From the NCBI RefSeq assembly GCF_030813245.1, contig NZ_JAUSUA010000003.1, positions 397,130 through 461,129 on the forward strand: a stretch of 64,000 nt of DNA, given 5' to 3'. The notes below the pieces were generated by a model. It did no database searches. It saw only the letters and a list, made by a program, of their open reading frames with translations, and was not told the origin of the DNA. The position numbers were made by a program, and so were the translations under genes. Shown one piece after another: positions 44,752 to 53,016 of this stretch (positions are counted from its first letter, which is position 1; each line of letters begins with the position of its first letter). This DNA is from Alkalicoccobacillus murimartini. Lineage in GTDB: Bacteria > Bacillota > Bacilli > Bacillales > Bacillaceae_D.

Positions 44752-46008
44752 TTAACAGAGCGAATCCTTTGGCTTAGGATTGGCTAATCCGAATAATGGA
44801 CGAATGAATAAGGCAAGTCCTGTTCCAAGGATAGCCATCACAGCCCAAACCCAGCCATGAAGACTAAAGGATGCAATGCCACCGAAGTAAGCACCGATAT
44901 TACATCCATAAGCTAAGCGTGCGCCGTAACCCATAAGCAGTCCGCCAATGATTGATGCGCCAGCTACTCCTGGTTTCACTCTTTTAGGATTAAAGGTACC
45001 TTGAAGAGCGGCAGAGACAAACGCGCCTAGAATAATACCAAAATTTAAGACACTTGTTGAATCGGCTAAAACAGAACTAGAAAGGGCTTCAGCATTAGCA
45101 CCTGTGAAGTAATCCCAAGATGCCACATCAACCCCAATAAAGTTAAGGAACTTTCCACCCCAAAGTGCAAAGGCAGACGTAATGCCCCAAGGTGTCCCGC
45201 GAACTGCAAGGACCAAAGCATTTAATACGGCAAGCACAATAGCAGCTGAGAAGAGTGGCCATGAACCACGAAGAATCTTTTTAAACCCACTTGTCGTAGA
45301 TAGTGGTTTCATCTGAGGTGGATTCTTCCACTTTGCAAATAGTACGGTTCCAAAGTAAATAGCCGCAAACAAGGCCATCTGAACCGCCCAGCCACCAAAG
45401 TAACCAAAGTTTGTAGACTCAGCAAGTGAAAAAGGCTCCATATGAGGGGTACCTTCCCAAAAGGAAATATGATAAGCACCAGCTACAGATCCCACGATAA
45501 AGAAAAAGAGTGTGAGAATCATTGAAGAGGAGCCACCCCCTACAGAATAGAGAGTTCCAGACGCACACCCACTGCCAAGCTGCATGCCAATTCCAAACAT
45601 AAAGGCCCCAACGAGTACACTTACACCAACAGGAGAAACAAAACCAGTTGGCTCTGCTCCAGTAAAACTAAAACCAGTTGCAAAGATAATAGCAAATAAA
45701 GTGGTAGCAGCAGCTAGCATAAGCATATGAGCTTGCAAGCCCTGAACATTTCCAACCGATACAAGTCTACGGAAGGCTGAAGTAAATCCAAACCGGGCAT
45801 AGAGTAAGGCCATGCCTAACCCGAGTCCAATCAGGAATAAGAATCCCTGCACAAATCCTGCAACAGATACAGTTGCAATGTATAAAGCAATGATGCCTAA
45901 AAGACCAGCAAAAACATACGGTTTCTGAACCGGTTTAATGGGGCCCTTGAACGTAGTAGAACGCTGATTCCAACCCTTTGGAATATCTGAAGAAGAAGCC
46001 TGAGCCAT
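44752..46008 (-). CDS. YeeE/YedE-family transporter (TsuA-like, thiosulfate uptake)
   Basis: A 418-residue protein with about 10 membrane segments and the family cysteines in GSGCASGTLYS and ARLAYGCNIGAYFGG. The Spirochaeta homologue TsuA passes thiosulfate along such cysteines. Usually a TusA-like sulfur carrier gene is adjacent; none is seen here. CGGAGG precedes ATG. Substrate by homology: thiosulfate or a related sulfur compound. Confidence 0.85.
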   Translation of the reverse strand: MAQASSSDIPKGWNQRSTTFKGPIKPVQKPYVFAGLLGIIALYIATVSVAGFVQGFLFLIGLGLGMALLYARFGFTSAFRRLVSVGNVQGLQAHMLMLAAATTLFAIIFATGFSFTGAEPTGFVSPVGVSVLVGAFMFGIGMQLGSGCASGTLYSVGGGSSSMILTLFFFIVGSVAGAYHISFWEGTPHMEPFSLAESTNFGYFGGWAVQMALFAAIYFGTVLFAKWKNPPQMKPLSTTSGFKKILRGSWPLFSAAIVLAVLNALVLAVRGTPWGITSAFALWGGKFLNFIGVDVASWDYFTGANAEALSSSVLADSTSVLNFGIILGAFVSAALQGTFNPKRVKPGVAGASIIGGLLMGYGARLAYGCNIGAYFGGIASFSLHGWVWAVMAILGTGLALFIRPLFGLANPKPKDSLC

Positions 46009-46292
46009 CTAAAAGTCCTCCGATCTCTTAATTAAATAAATGCACGGTTCAATATATACCCTTAGAAATTGTATGTAAACCAATAAGGGTTATAGGGAAT
46101 TGCGGCACTTAGGCGTGACCACTAAAAAGTTAGCTAGAAATAAGCTCATGTTCACCGCTCCAGGAGAAACCTACGCACCCACAAGAACGAGTCTTCGGTT
46201 TCTCCTTCCGCTACTGTTCTGATCAACCCAATGTCGAACGATCCTTTTCAGTGGCCCCTCGTTTTAGAGCTGGGTAAACCACCCATGAAAAA

Positions 46293-46384
46293 CGGAGTGT
46301 TTCTCCGGAGCAATAGCTGCTCTCATGCTACGGTTGGACAAAAAAAGAAGCATGATACTCGTTAAACGGCATCATGCTTCGGTT
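46293..46384 (-). repeat. Dispersed terminator-linked repeat, copy B
   Basis: On the minus strand it reads AACCGAAGCATGATGCCGTT...GCTTC, T-run, then GAGAGCAGCTATTGCTCCGG...CACTCCG, matching 23424-23517 in order and spacing. Confidence 0.6.
46339..46380 (-). terminator. Terminator of the DUF624 gene
   Basis: A 10-bp stem GAAGCATGAT/ATCATGCTTC with a T7 tail on the minus strand. Confidence 0.85.
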
Positions 46385-46419
46385 CTTATAATAAAACTGT
46401 TCATTTATTGATACAGCAT

Positions 46420-47088
46420 TTACATGCCTGATGCTTGAGTGGCTGTTTTTGCTTTCTCTTCACGTGCTTGCTGTTTCGCTAATGCCATTTGAATGATAGC
46501 GTAAGAGATTCGCATAATGATATAAGCGGGTACACTAGCTCCAAAGAAGATGACTGTTGCTGGGAATGAGAACATGGCATAAAGTGCTACGCCTAATGCA
46601 ACCAGCATCAGAATAGAAAGCGCAGGGTTAACAGCCATTAAGAAAAAGGCAGTTTTGAAAACCTGGACGTTTTTTAATTGATAATGAACAAACACAGGGA
46701 AAACAAATATTGTCCCAAGTGCAACGATTAGTGTGACAAAAAGAACAGGGTAATAGAAATAAGCAACAATGCCTTCACCAGCAAATGTTAGTAAAAATTG
46801 AAAATCAACATAGAGTACAAAACCGATTAAGACCAAAAACAGCCCAATTATATTTCCACGAATAAAGTCTTTTTTTAGATAGGAGAAAAAAGTCTTGAAA
46901 ACAGGAACATCGTCTTCGCCCATAATCCATTTTCTTATAACGGCATACATTGCAAATGTTGCCGGGAATATAGTAAAAACAACAAGTCCAGCTAAAGTGA
47001 ATCCAACCCATAAAATATTAATATAGGCCATACGCATAATCCATTCTGCTATTTTGTGCAGACCGCCCATGGGACCACGGATATCCAT
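46420..47088 (-). CDS. DUF624 membrane protein (YesL paralogue)
   Basis: A 222-residue protein with five to six membrane segments; RMAYINILWVGFTLAGLVVFTIFPATFAMYAVIRKW-type N-terminus marks DUF624, here without a sugar transporter beside it. ATG 47088 follows CGGAGG; the frame stays open far upstream, but that stretch is antisense to the ROK gene and not coding. It is divergent from the ROK kinase gene, so both may belong to sugar metabolism. Confidence 0.85.
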   Translation of the reverse strand: MDIRGPMGGLHKIAEWIMRMAYINILWVGFTLAGLVVFTIFPATFAMYAVIRKWIMGEDDVPVFKTFFSYLKKDFIRGNIIGLFLVLIGFVLYVDFQFLLTFAGEGIVAYFYYPVLFVTLIVALGTIFVFPVFVHYQLKNVQVFKTAFFLMAVNPALSILMLVALGVALYAMFSFPATVIFFGASVPAYIIMRISYAIIQMALAKQQAREEKAKTATQASGM

Positions 47089-47212
47089 AAGTTTGACCTC
47101 CGATTTCATTTGATAGTAAGCGATTTCATATATCTTTACAAATAATATCACATAGCCATACAATGGAAAGAGAATTATTTTGTAACTTAAGTATAGCACG
47201 ATTATGCGTATT

Positions 47213-47226
47213 GGTGAACGCTTACA
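47213..47226 (+). promoter_or_regulatory. Weak cre-like box upstream of the ROK gene
   Basis: GGTGAACGCTTACA agrees with the cre consensus at most fixed positions. It lies 25 nt before the ROK ATG. Confidence 0.4.
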
Positions 47227-47251
47227 TTTTAATCGGATTAAGGGGAGAGCT

Positions 47252-48169
47252 ATGACAAAGTATGCTGTAGGAGTCGACATTGGCGGAACGAAGATTGCAA
47301 TAGGCTTAGTTGATGAACGTGGAGAATTATTGAAGCAGGTTATTATTAAAACAGAGCATACTATTGTAGAGCCAATAGTGAAAATAAAAGAAGTGATCGA
47401 ACAAGTGAACGAGATCATAACTGAATTCAAGATACAGAGTGATGACTTACAAGGGATTGGTATAGGAGCGCCCGGTCCTCTTAATGGGAAGGATGGAATC
47501 TTAACTGAACCTCCTAATCTTCGTTCATGGTGGGGGGCACCTGTAAAGAAATGGTTCGAACAAGCTTTTACATGTCCTGTTGTTCTAGAAAACGATGCAA
47601 ATGCGGCTACTCTTGCGGAAAAATGGCTTGGATCAGGACAAGGGAGTGACCACTTTGTTTTTATGACGATCAGTACAGGTGTTGGAGCAGGCATCTATAG
47701 TCACGGAAGACTAATTACAGGAGCATATGGAAATGCGGGAGAAATTGGTCATGTTGTGATTGACCCTTCATATGGAACTTCAGCATGCGGTCAAAAGGGG
47801 ACCCTTGAATGGATTGCTTCCGGAACTGGGATTGAAAGGCAAGCACATCTAAAAACGGGTGAGAACTTGACGGCAAGAGAGATATTTAAGCGAGCAGAGA
47901 CAGGAGATACTGAGCTTCAGAATCTTGTTCAAACGGTCTATGAAAAAATAGGAGTAGGCTGTGTCACACTGATTAATTTACTTGAGCCAGAGAAGATTAT
48001 CTTAGGCGGTGGTGTCACAAAAGTAGGAGAGCCACTGTTTGCTGGAGTAAGAAACTATGTGAAGCAATATGCCATTAGTTCGGCTGGTAGGGGAACTGAG
48101 ATTGTTCCTGCTGGTTTGGAGCAGGATGCAGGGTTACTTGGCGCAGCTGCCTTAATACTTAAACAATAA
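47252..48169 (+). CDS. ROK-family sugar kinase
   Basis: A 305-residue kinase: phosphate-1 motif GVDIGGTKIAIG, LENDANAATLAE with the catalytic Asp, STGVGAGI and GNAGEIGHVVIDP. The usual zinc site CxCGxxGCxE is degraded to TSACGQKGTLE (one Cys of three), as in a minority of ROK enzymes, so zinc binding is doubtful. It probably phosphorylates glucose or a related hexose. ATG 47252 is chosen for GGGGAG; the open frame extends 16 codons upstream. A terminator follows. Confidence 0.87.
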   Translation: MTKYAVGVDIGGTKIAIGLVDERGELLKQVIIKTEHTIVEPIVKIKEVIEQVNEIITEFKIQSDDLQGIGIGAPGPLNGKDGILTEPPNLRSWWGAPVKKWFEQAFTCPVVLENDANAATLAEKWLGSGQGSDHFVFMTISTGVGAGIYSHGRLITGAYGNAGEIGHVVIDPSYGTSACGQKGTLEWIASGTGIERQAHLKTGENLTAREIFKRAETGDTELQNLVQTVYEKIGVGCVTLINLLEPEKIILGGGVTKVGEPLFAGVRNYVKQYAISSAGRGTEIVPAGLEQDAGLLGAAALILKQ

Positions 48170-48215
48170 AAGGATCAGGTCATCGAAGCTATAGACGATG
48201 GCCTGACCTTTTTTA
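48168..48215 (+). terminator. Terminator of the ROK gene
   Basis: A long, slightly bulged stem (AAGG-A-TCAGGTCATCG with CGATGGCCTGACCTT) and T6. Confidence 0.85.
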
Positions 48216-48536
48216 TTAAGGCATGATATCCCCAACAATTTCTTTTGTTTCAAGCGTACCAAGGTCATAAATCATTTGATAGACGTTTTTTAGGTCTTTT
48301 TGTGTTTGGCTTTTTTCTTCATCAGCTTTGCCTTCATCAAAAGGTCTTTGGAGGATTTGTTGCTGTTCAAAATCCTCGGATTTTACTCGTTCAAGTAATG
48401 AAGCAAGTTGATCCTTTTCCTTTGTTGTTGCATAGATTTGGTATTGAATCGTATTGTCTGGTGTTTTTGTTTTACTAATGGCCATTAACGCCATATCTAA
48501 AGTGACATAATAGGATTCTCTTTTAAATGTGGACAT
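48216..48536 (-). CDS. Conserved-looking hypothetical protein, 106 residues
   Basis: A soluble alpha/beta protein: a beta-rich N-terminal half (SYYVTLDMALMAISKT, then IQYQIYATTKEKDQL) and a helical charged C-terminal half. AAAAAGGAG precedes ATG. I do not recognise the family; the composition is normal for a Bacillus housekeeping gene and it is co-directional with the oxidoreductase upstream. Confidence 0.65.
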   Translation of the reverse strand: MSTFKRESYYVTLDMALMAISKTKTPDNTIQYQIYATTKEKDQLASLLERVKSEDFEQQQILQRPFDEGKADEEKSQTQKDLKNVYQMIYDLGTLETKEIVGDIMP

Positions 48537-48601
48537 ATAACATCGGCTCCTTTTTGATAGGTGTTATATAATCCATACCCTCAATGATCCATACCTACAC
48601 G

Positions 48602-49591
48602 TTATTGATCACTTGGAAACACGAGTCCAATTTGGCGACGAGCTTCGTCCAGCACTTGTAGCGTTAAAGCTGTGTTCTTATGACTGTTATTTACTGATTC
48701 TAATGTCCGTTCGTTAATTAGCTTTGCAAATTCAATTGCTTCATAATACATCGGGTTTTCATGTTGTTGTTCAGAGAGTGTGCTTACATTCTTTGATATG
48801 CGATCATTAAACGATAATGAGTTGAAGTCATTCCAATTCTCAATCACAAAGCTTCCAAACTCTCCTTGAATTTCAGAGGGAAGTGTAGAGTCTGTTATCT
48901 TTGAATGATTAATGATGATTTGTGATTCAGCGTATTTTAGTAGCAGGCTACCTGCCCCATCCACTCCTGATTTCAGCATGTGTCCTTGGGCTTTCACTTC
49001 ATCAGGACGACCAAATAGTGCGATGATAGGATAAATACCATACACGCCAATATCCATTAGTGAGCCGTTAGAATATGTCGGATCAAAAGCATTTAGAATC
49101 TCACCATTTTTGTAGGCATCGTAACGAGAGGAATACTGACAGTAGTTTGCAAAGCCTGAACGGATTGGACCAAGCTTGTCCAGGTTATCTTTTAGAATAG
49201 AGAAGTTCGGGAGCTGGGTGGTTTTCATTGCCTCCATTAGTACAACGTTATTAGAGTGTGCAATTTCAGACATGCTCTCCCATTCTTTGTAGTTCGAGGC
49301 CGCTGGTTTTTCAACAAGAACATGCTTTCCATGCTTAAGCATGAGCTCTGATTGTTCTGCATGAAAAGAAGTTGGGCTAGCAATATAGACAGCATCAATA
49401 TGTGGACTAAGTGCAAGTTCTTCCAATGACGTATACGTATGCTCTATCCCATGTGAATGAGCAAAGTCATTAGCTCGATCGGAAGTTCTTGAGTAAACCG
49501 CTGCTAATTGATAATCCGTCAACGAACTTATGGCGTCGAGAAAACGATCTGTAATGACATTTGTACCGATAATACCTAAGCGAATGGTCAT
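48602..49591 (-). CDS. Gfo/Idh/MocA-family oxidoreductase
   Basis: A 329-residue dehydrogenase: GIIGTNVITDRFL, IASPTSFHAEQ, VEKPAASN with the catalytic Lys and GSLMDIGVYGIYP. It is closest in pattern to the protein at 9142-10146 (dihydrodiol dehydrogenase-like branch). AGAAGGGGG is the RBS. No operon partner; substrate unknown. It is the fourth Gfo/Idh gene in this window. Confidence 0.86.
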   Translation of the reverse strand: MTIRLGIIGTNVITDRFLDAISSLTDYQLAAVYSRTSDRANDFAHSHGIEHTYTSLEELALSPHIDAVYIASPTSFHAEQSELMLKHGKHVLVEKPAASNYKEWESMSEIAHSNNVVLMEAMKTTQLPNFSILKDNLDKLGPIRSGFANYCQYSSRYDAYKNGEILNAFDPTYSNGSLMDIGVYGIYPIIALFGRPDEVKAQGHMLKSGVDGAGSLLLKYAESQIIINHSKITDSTLPSEIQGEFGSFVIENWNDFNSLSFNDRISKNVSTLSEQQHENPMYYEAIEFAKLINERTLESVNNSHKNTALTLQVLDEARRQIGLVFPSDQ

Positions 49592-49793
49592 GCTGATACC
49601 CCCTTCTATTTAAACGACATCATCGTACCATTCTTTTAAAAACTCTGCATCTATCATGAATGCAATGTTTTCATGTCTGGATTATCATTTGCATTTTTTG
49701 GGATAAAGTATAAAGTAGGACTTGAAGACTATAAAAACATCATTCATGATAAGATAAGAAATAAATGAATAGAGGTAGGAGGGAAAGAGATAA

Positions 49794-50666
49794 ATGGCAG
49801 TTAAAACTTCTAATGAAGTTAAGAAATTAAACATAAAAACCTTTTCTGATTTCGAAGAGGTAGCGGCACAAGTCCTTCTTTTGTTGAGTCATCACATAAA
49901 TGTTAACACTTTATTTATTGCAAAAAATGATCTACAAACAAATCGTATTGTACAGGCGATTAATAGAGATCGTATTCTCCTTAATGAAGGAGATGAGATT
50001 GATTATAATCAGACCTTTTGCAAGCTTAGTGTAGACCATGGTCAGCAGGTTCTCATCATCCCAAGTATAAATAAGGATGCAACGGCAAATAAATTAGCAC
50101 CTGCACAAACGCTTGGCGGAGGAAGTTTCATTGGTATTCCTATCTATAATGGTTGCGGAGATGTGTATGGTACGATTTGTGGCCTAGATGATCAGGAGAT
50201 CAATTTCTCGGATCATGATGTTGAGCTGTTTCGAACAATGGCTTCGCTGCTTACATATGTCCTAGATTTGGATAATGCATATCGACAGCTATCTGATTTG
50301 TCTGCTCCTATGGTTCCTATTGCAAAAGGAGTAGGCGTACTTCCTGTAGTTGGAGATATTAATTCTCAACGAATGAATGAAATCCTTGATTCCGTGATTA
50401 CAAAATGTAGTCAGCTAGAACTACACTATCTACTAATTGATGTTTCTGGGATTCTCAGCATAGATGAAAACTTAGGAGAACATTTTCTCCGACTGGCTCA
50501 GATGCTTCAATTAATTGGAGTGAAGTCGATCTTCACGGGTATACGTCCTGATCTAGCCATTAAGATGAACGGATTAAGTACCAGTTTAACAAAACTGACC
50601 ACGTATGGAACGATGGCACAGGCAATGACTAGTATTGGATTTATACCTCCAGATTTATCGAATTAG
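49794..50666 (+). CDS. GAF-STAS sensor protein (RsbR-like)
   Basis: A 290-residue cytoplasmic protein: N-terminal GAF domain (about 20-160, IPIYNGCGDVYGTICGLD) and C-terminal STAS domain (about 180-285). The arrangement is that of RsbR-type stressosome proteins and of light/redox sensors that feed the sigma-B pathway. The usual phospho-acceptor Thr after the DITG turn reads DVSGILSID, so a Ser stands there. No kinase or phosphatase gene is adjacent. The GAF ligand is unknown. Confidence 0.82.
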   Translation: MAVKTSNEVKKLNIKTFSDFEEVAAQVLLLLSHHINVNTLFIAKNDLQTNRIVQAINRDRILLNEGDEIDYNQTFCKLSVDHGQQVLIIPSINKDATANKLAPAQTLGGGSFIGIPIYNGCGDVYGTICGLDDQEINFSDHDVELFRTMASLLTYVLDLDNAYRQLSDLSAPMVPIAKGVGVLPVVGDINSQRMNEILDSVITKCSQLELHYLLIDVSGILSIDENLGEHFLRLAQMLQLIGVKSIFTGIRPDLAIKMNGLSTSLTKLTTYGTMAQAMTSIGFIPPDLSN

Positions 50667-50680
50667 AATGAAATATGTCA

Positions 50681-50717
50681 AGAGCCAATGGAAACTTTCT
50701 ATTGGTTCTTTTTTTAT
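50681..50717 (+). terminator. Terminator of the GAF-STAS gene
   Basis: Stem AGAGCCAAT with ATTGGTTCT, followed by T8. Confidence 0.85.
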
Positions 50718-50859
50718 TTTAACGTAATCTTATTTATTTTTACATAATCGTAACTTTTGTGGGTCACATACCGTATACTTCTTAACAGTATGTTTACACA
50801 GGCTAGGTGTGTCATTTGTGTGTTCACTTTAAAAATAGGTTTAGTTTGGACTTGAAATT

Positions 50860-50868
50860 TGGTATAAT
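50860..50868 (+). promoter_or_regulatory. Candidate extended -10 promoter of ltaS
   Basis: TGGTATAAT, with a weak -35-like TTAGTT 16 bp upstream (50841). It lies in the 290-bp AT-rich gap before ltaS, which otherwise shows nothing recognisable. Confidence 0.5.
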
Positions 50869-51008
50869 CACTTTTCGGATATTGGTTGTTTTGGTTTGAA
50901 CTCTTTTTTTTTGTGGAATAGAGTGTTAAATGTGTCTGGAAACGCGCTGCCATTGCAAATACTGAAAACGCTAATTTCTTGAACTGGAAGAGAGGAGCAC
51001 CATACATT

Positions 51009-52883
51009 ATGGAAAGAATAAAATCTGCGATTAGTCGACTGAAACTATATTGGTTGGCCGTTCTTTTTTTAACAATAAAATCGTACATTCTTTACAAAGT
51101 AGGCTTTAATATCTCATCAGATAATATGCTGCAAGAGTTTATCTTGATCATTAATCCATTAAGCTCAGCAGTGTTGTTCTTTGCGATTGCATTACTTTTT
51201 AAGCATCGACTTCGAAACATTATGATCGTTGCGTTTAGTTTAATTGCAACCATGTTGTTGTATTTCAATTTACTTTATTATCGTTTTTTTACCGATTTCC
51301 TTACGTTACCGGTTTTATTTCAAACTAGTAATCTAAATGACTTAGGTAGTAGTATCGTTGGTTTAACACATGCTGCAGATTTATTGCTTCTAGTAGATCT
51401 AATCTTTTTAACTGTTTTAATTGCAACGAAAAGAGTACCAGCTGTTCATCGTCTGAAAAGAGAACCAATTATTTTGGTTTCACTTGCGGTAGTTATGTTT
51501 CTAGCGAATTTATCCATTGCTCAAGCCGAACGCCCACAGCTGTTGTCTAGATCGTTCGACCGTGAGTTGCTTGTAAAAAATATCGGGATATTAAATTATC
51601 ACGTGTACGATGGTTATATTCAATCTCAATCGAGAGCTCAAAGGGTCTTTGCTGACAGCTCTGATATTGTAGAAGTGAAAAATTACGCACAGGCGAATCA
51701 TAAAGATCCTGATCCGGAGCTTTTTGGTATTGCTGAAGGTAAAAACGTGGTAATGATTTCACTTGAGTCTCTACAGACTTTCGTCATCAATAATACAGTG
51801 AACGGAGAAGAAGTAACACCGTTCCTAAACGAGCTCATTGAGGATAGTTATTACTTCGAGAACTTCTATCATCAAACAGCACAAGGTAAAACATCAGATT
51901 CTGAGTTTATTGTAGATAACTCAATGTTTGGTCGTGATAGTGGCTCTGTATTCTTTACCCATGGTGGAAACGACTACAATGCGCTACCAGAATTCTTGAG
52001 TAATGAAGGAATGTATACTTCTGTTATGCATTCGAATAATAAGAGTTTTTGGAATCGTGATATCATGTATCAATCCCTTGGGTATGATCAGTTTTTTGAT
52101 GTGAACAGCTATGATGTAACGGAAGAAAACTCAGTAGGTTGGGGTCTTAAAGATGTAGATTTCTTTGAGCAGTCTATTGATTTGTTACAGTCACAACCAG
52201 AACCTTTCTACACGAAGTTCATCACTCTAACCAACCATTTCCCTTTTGAGTTGGATGAAGAGGACAAGATGATCGATGAATATGATTCAAATAGTGGTAC
52301 ATTAAACCGCTTTTTCCCGACCGTACGTTATATGGATCATGCGGTAGAGAGATTCTTTGAAGAAATGAAAGAATCAGGTATGTATGAAGACACAATCTTT
52401 ATTCTATATGGTGATCATTATGGAATCTCTGAGAATCATAACAGAGCAATGAGTCAGTATTTGGATAAGGATGAGATTACGCCATTTGACTCAACACAGC
52501 TTCAACGTGTACCGATGATTGTCCATATTCCTGGACATGATAAGAGTGAAACGATCAGTACAGTCGGTGGACAAATTGATGTCAAACCAACACTTATGCA
52601 TCTATTAGGTCATAGTACTCGCAACGAGATTCATTTTGGAACAGATTTATTTGCTCCAGAAAATGAATCAAGAGCTGTACTACGAAATGGTAGTGTCATT
52701 ACAGACGATATTGTCTATACAAACAATACGTGTTATGACAAGCAAGGTGAAGAGATTGAGATGGAAAGCTGCGATCCTGATATCGAAAAAGGATTGAGTG
52801 ATCTTGAGCATTCAGATCGTATCATTTATGGAGATCTACTTAGATTCCTTGATTCAGAAGAAGTGGAAGAGCAAGAAGAATAG
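51009..52883 (+). CDS. ltaS: Lipoteichoic acid synthase
   Basis: A 624-residue membrane enzyme: five N-terminal membrane segments (about 10-190), then an extracellular sulfatase-like domain. The glycerolphosphate-accepting Thr295 is in QGKTSDSEF, metal ligands in MISLESLQ and GDHYG. It polymerises glycerol phosphate from phosphatidylglycerol onto the glycolipid anchor on the outer face of the membrane. It starts at ATG 51009 behind GAGAGGAG. Bacilli have several paralogues (LtaS, YfnI, YqgS, YvgJ); which one this is cannot be decided by eye. Confidence 0.93.
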   Translation: MERIKSAISRLKLYWLAVLFLTIKSYILYKVGFNISSDNMLQEFILIINPLSSAVLFFAIALLFKHRLRNIMIVAFSLIATMLLYFNLLYYRFFTDFLTLPVLFQTSNLNDLGSSIVGLTHAADLLLLVDLIFLTVLIATKRVPAVHRLKREPIILVSLAVVMFLANLSIAQAERPQLLSRSFDRELLVKNIGILNYHVYDGYIQSQSRAQRVFADSSDIVEVKNYAQANHKDPDPELFGIAEGKNVVMISLESLQTFVINNTVNGEEVTPFLNELIEDSYYFENFYHQTAQGKTSDSEFIVDNSMFGRDSGSVFFTHGGNDYNALPEFLSNEGMYTSVMHSNNKSFWNRDIMYQSLGYDQFFDVNSYDVTEENSVGWGLKDVDFFEQSIDLLQSQPEPFYTKFITLTNHFPFELDEEDKMIDEYDSNSGTLNRFFPTVRYMDHAVERFFEEMKESGMYEDTIFILYGDHYGISENHNRAMSQYLDKDEITPFDSTQLQRVPMIVHIPGHDKSETISTVGGQIDVKPTLMHLLGHSTRNEIHFGTDLFAPENESRAVLRNGSVITDDIVYTNNTCYDKQGEEIEMESCDPDIEKGLSDLEHSDRIIYGDLLRFLDSEEVEEQEE

Positions 52884-52894
52884 ATGAGCACCCT

Positions 52895-52932
52895 AATAAG
52901 AACCTCAGCAAAGCGCTGAGGTTCTTATTTTT
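52895..52932 (+). terminator. Terminator of ltaS
   Basis: A 15-bp stem AATAAGAACCTCAGC/GCTGAGGTTCTTATT followed by Ts. Confidence 0.9.
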
Positions 52933-52961
52933 ATGTTCAGTAATGAGATGCTCGTGTACGG

Positions 52962-53001
52962 AAAAATAGCGTAGAGGTGGCTCTAGGCCACTTCTACGCT
53001 A
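52962..53001 (-). terminator. Terminator of the channel-like gene
   Basis: A long near-perfect stem (TAGCGTAGAAGTGGCC... on minus) with a T5 tail on the minus strand. Confidence 0.88.
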
Positions 53002-53016
53002 TAAGTTGTTATGAAC

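Larger units (their letters stand above)
46009..46419. other. 410-bp non-coding gap with hairpins
   Basis: Holds a GGAGAAACC/GGTTTCTCC inverted repeat (46163-46171 with 46197-46205), the repeat copy B (46293-46384) and the terminator of the DUF624 gene. It looks like a decayed intergenic repeat. The sulfur-transporter promoter should be at its left end, but I could not place it. Confidence 0.55.

Noticed and set aside
46100..46260. Possible small RNA gene (strong GGAGAAACC inverted repeat)
   Set aside because: No promoter or terminator around it could be recognised; it is more likely part of a decayed intergenic repeat.
47089..47694. Upstream extension of the DUF624 gene to 424 codons
   Set aside because: The extension is antisense to the ROK kinase and has no RBS; the ATG at 47088 has an ideal one.
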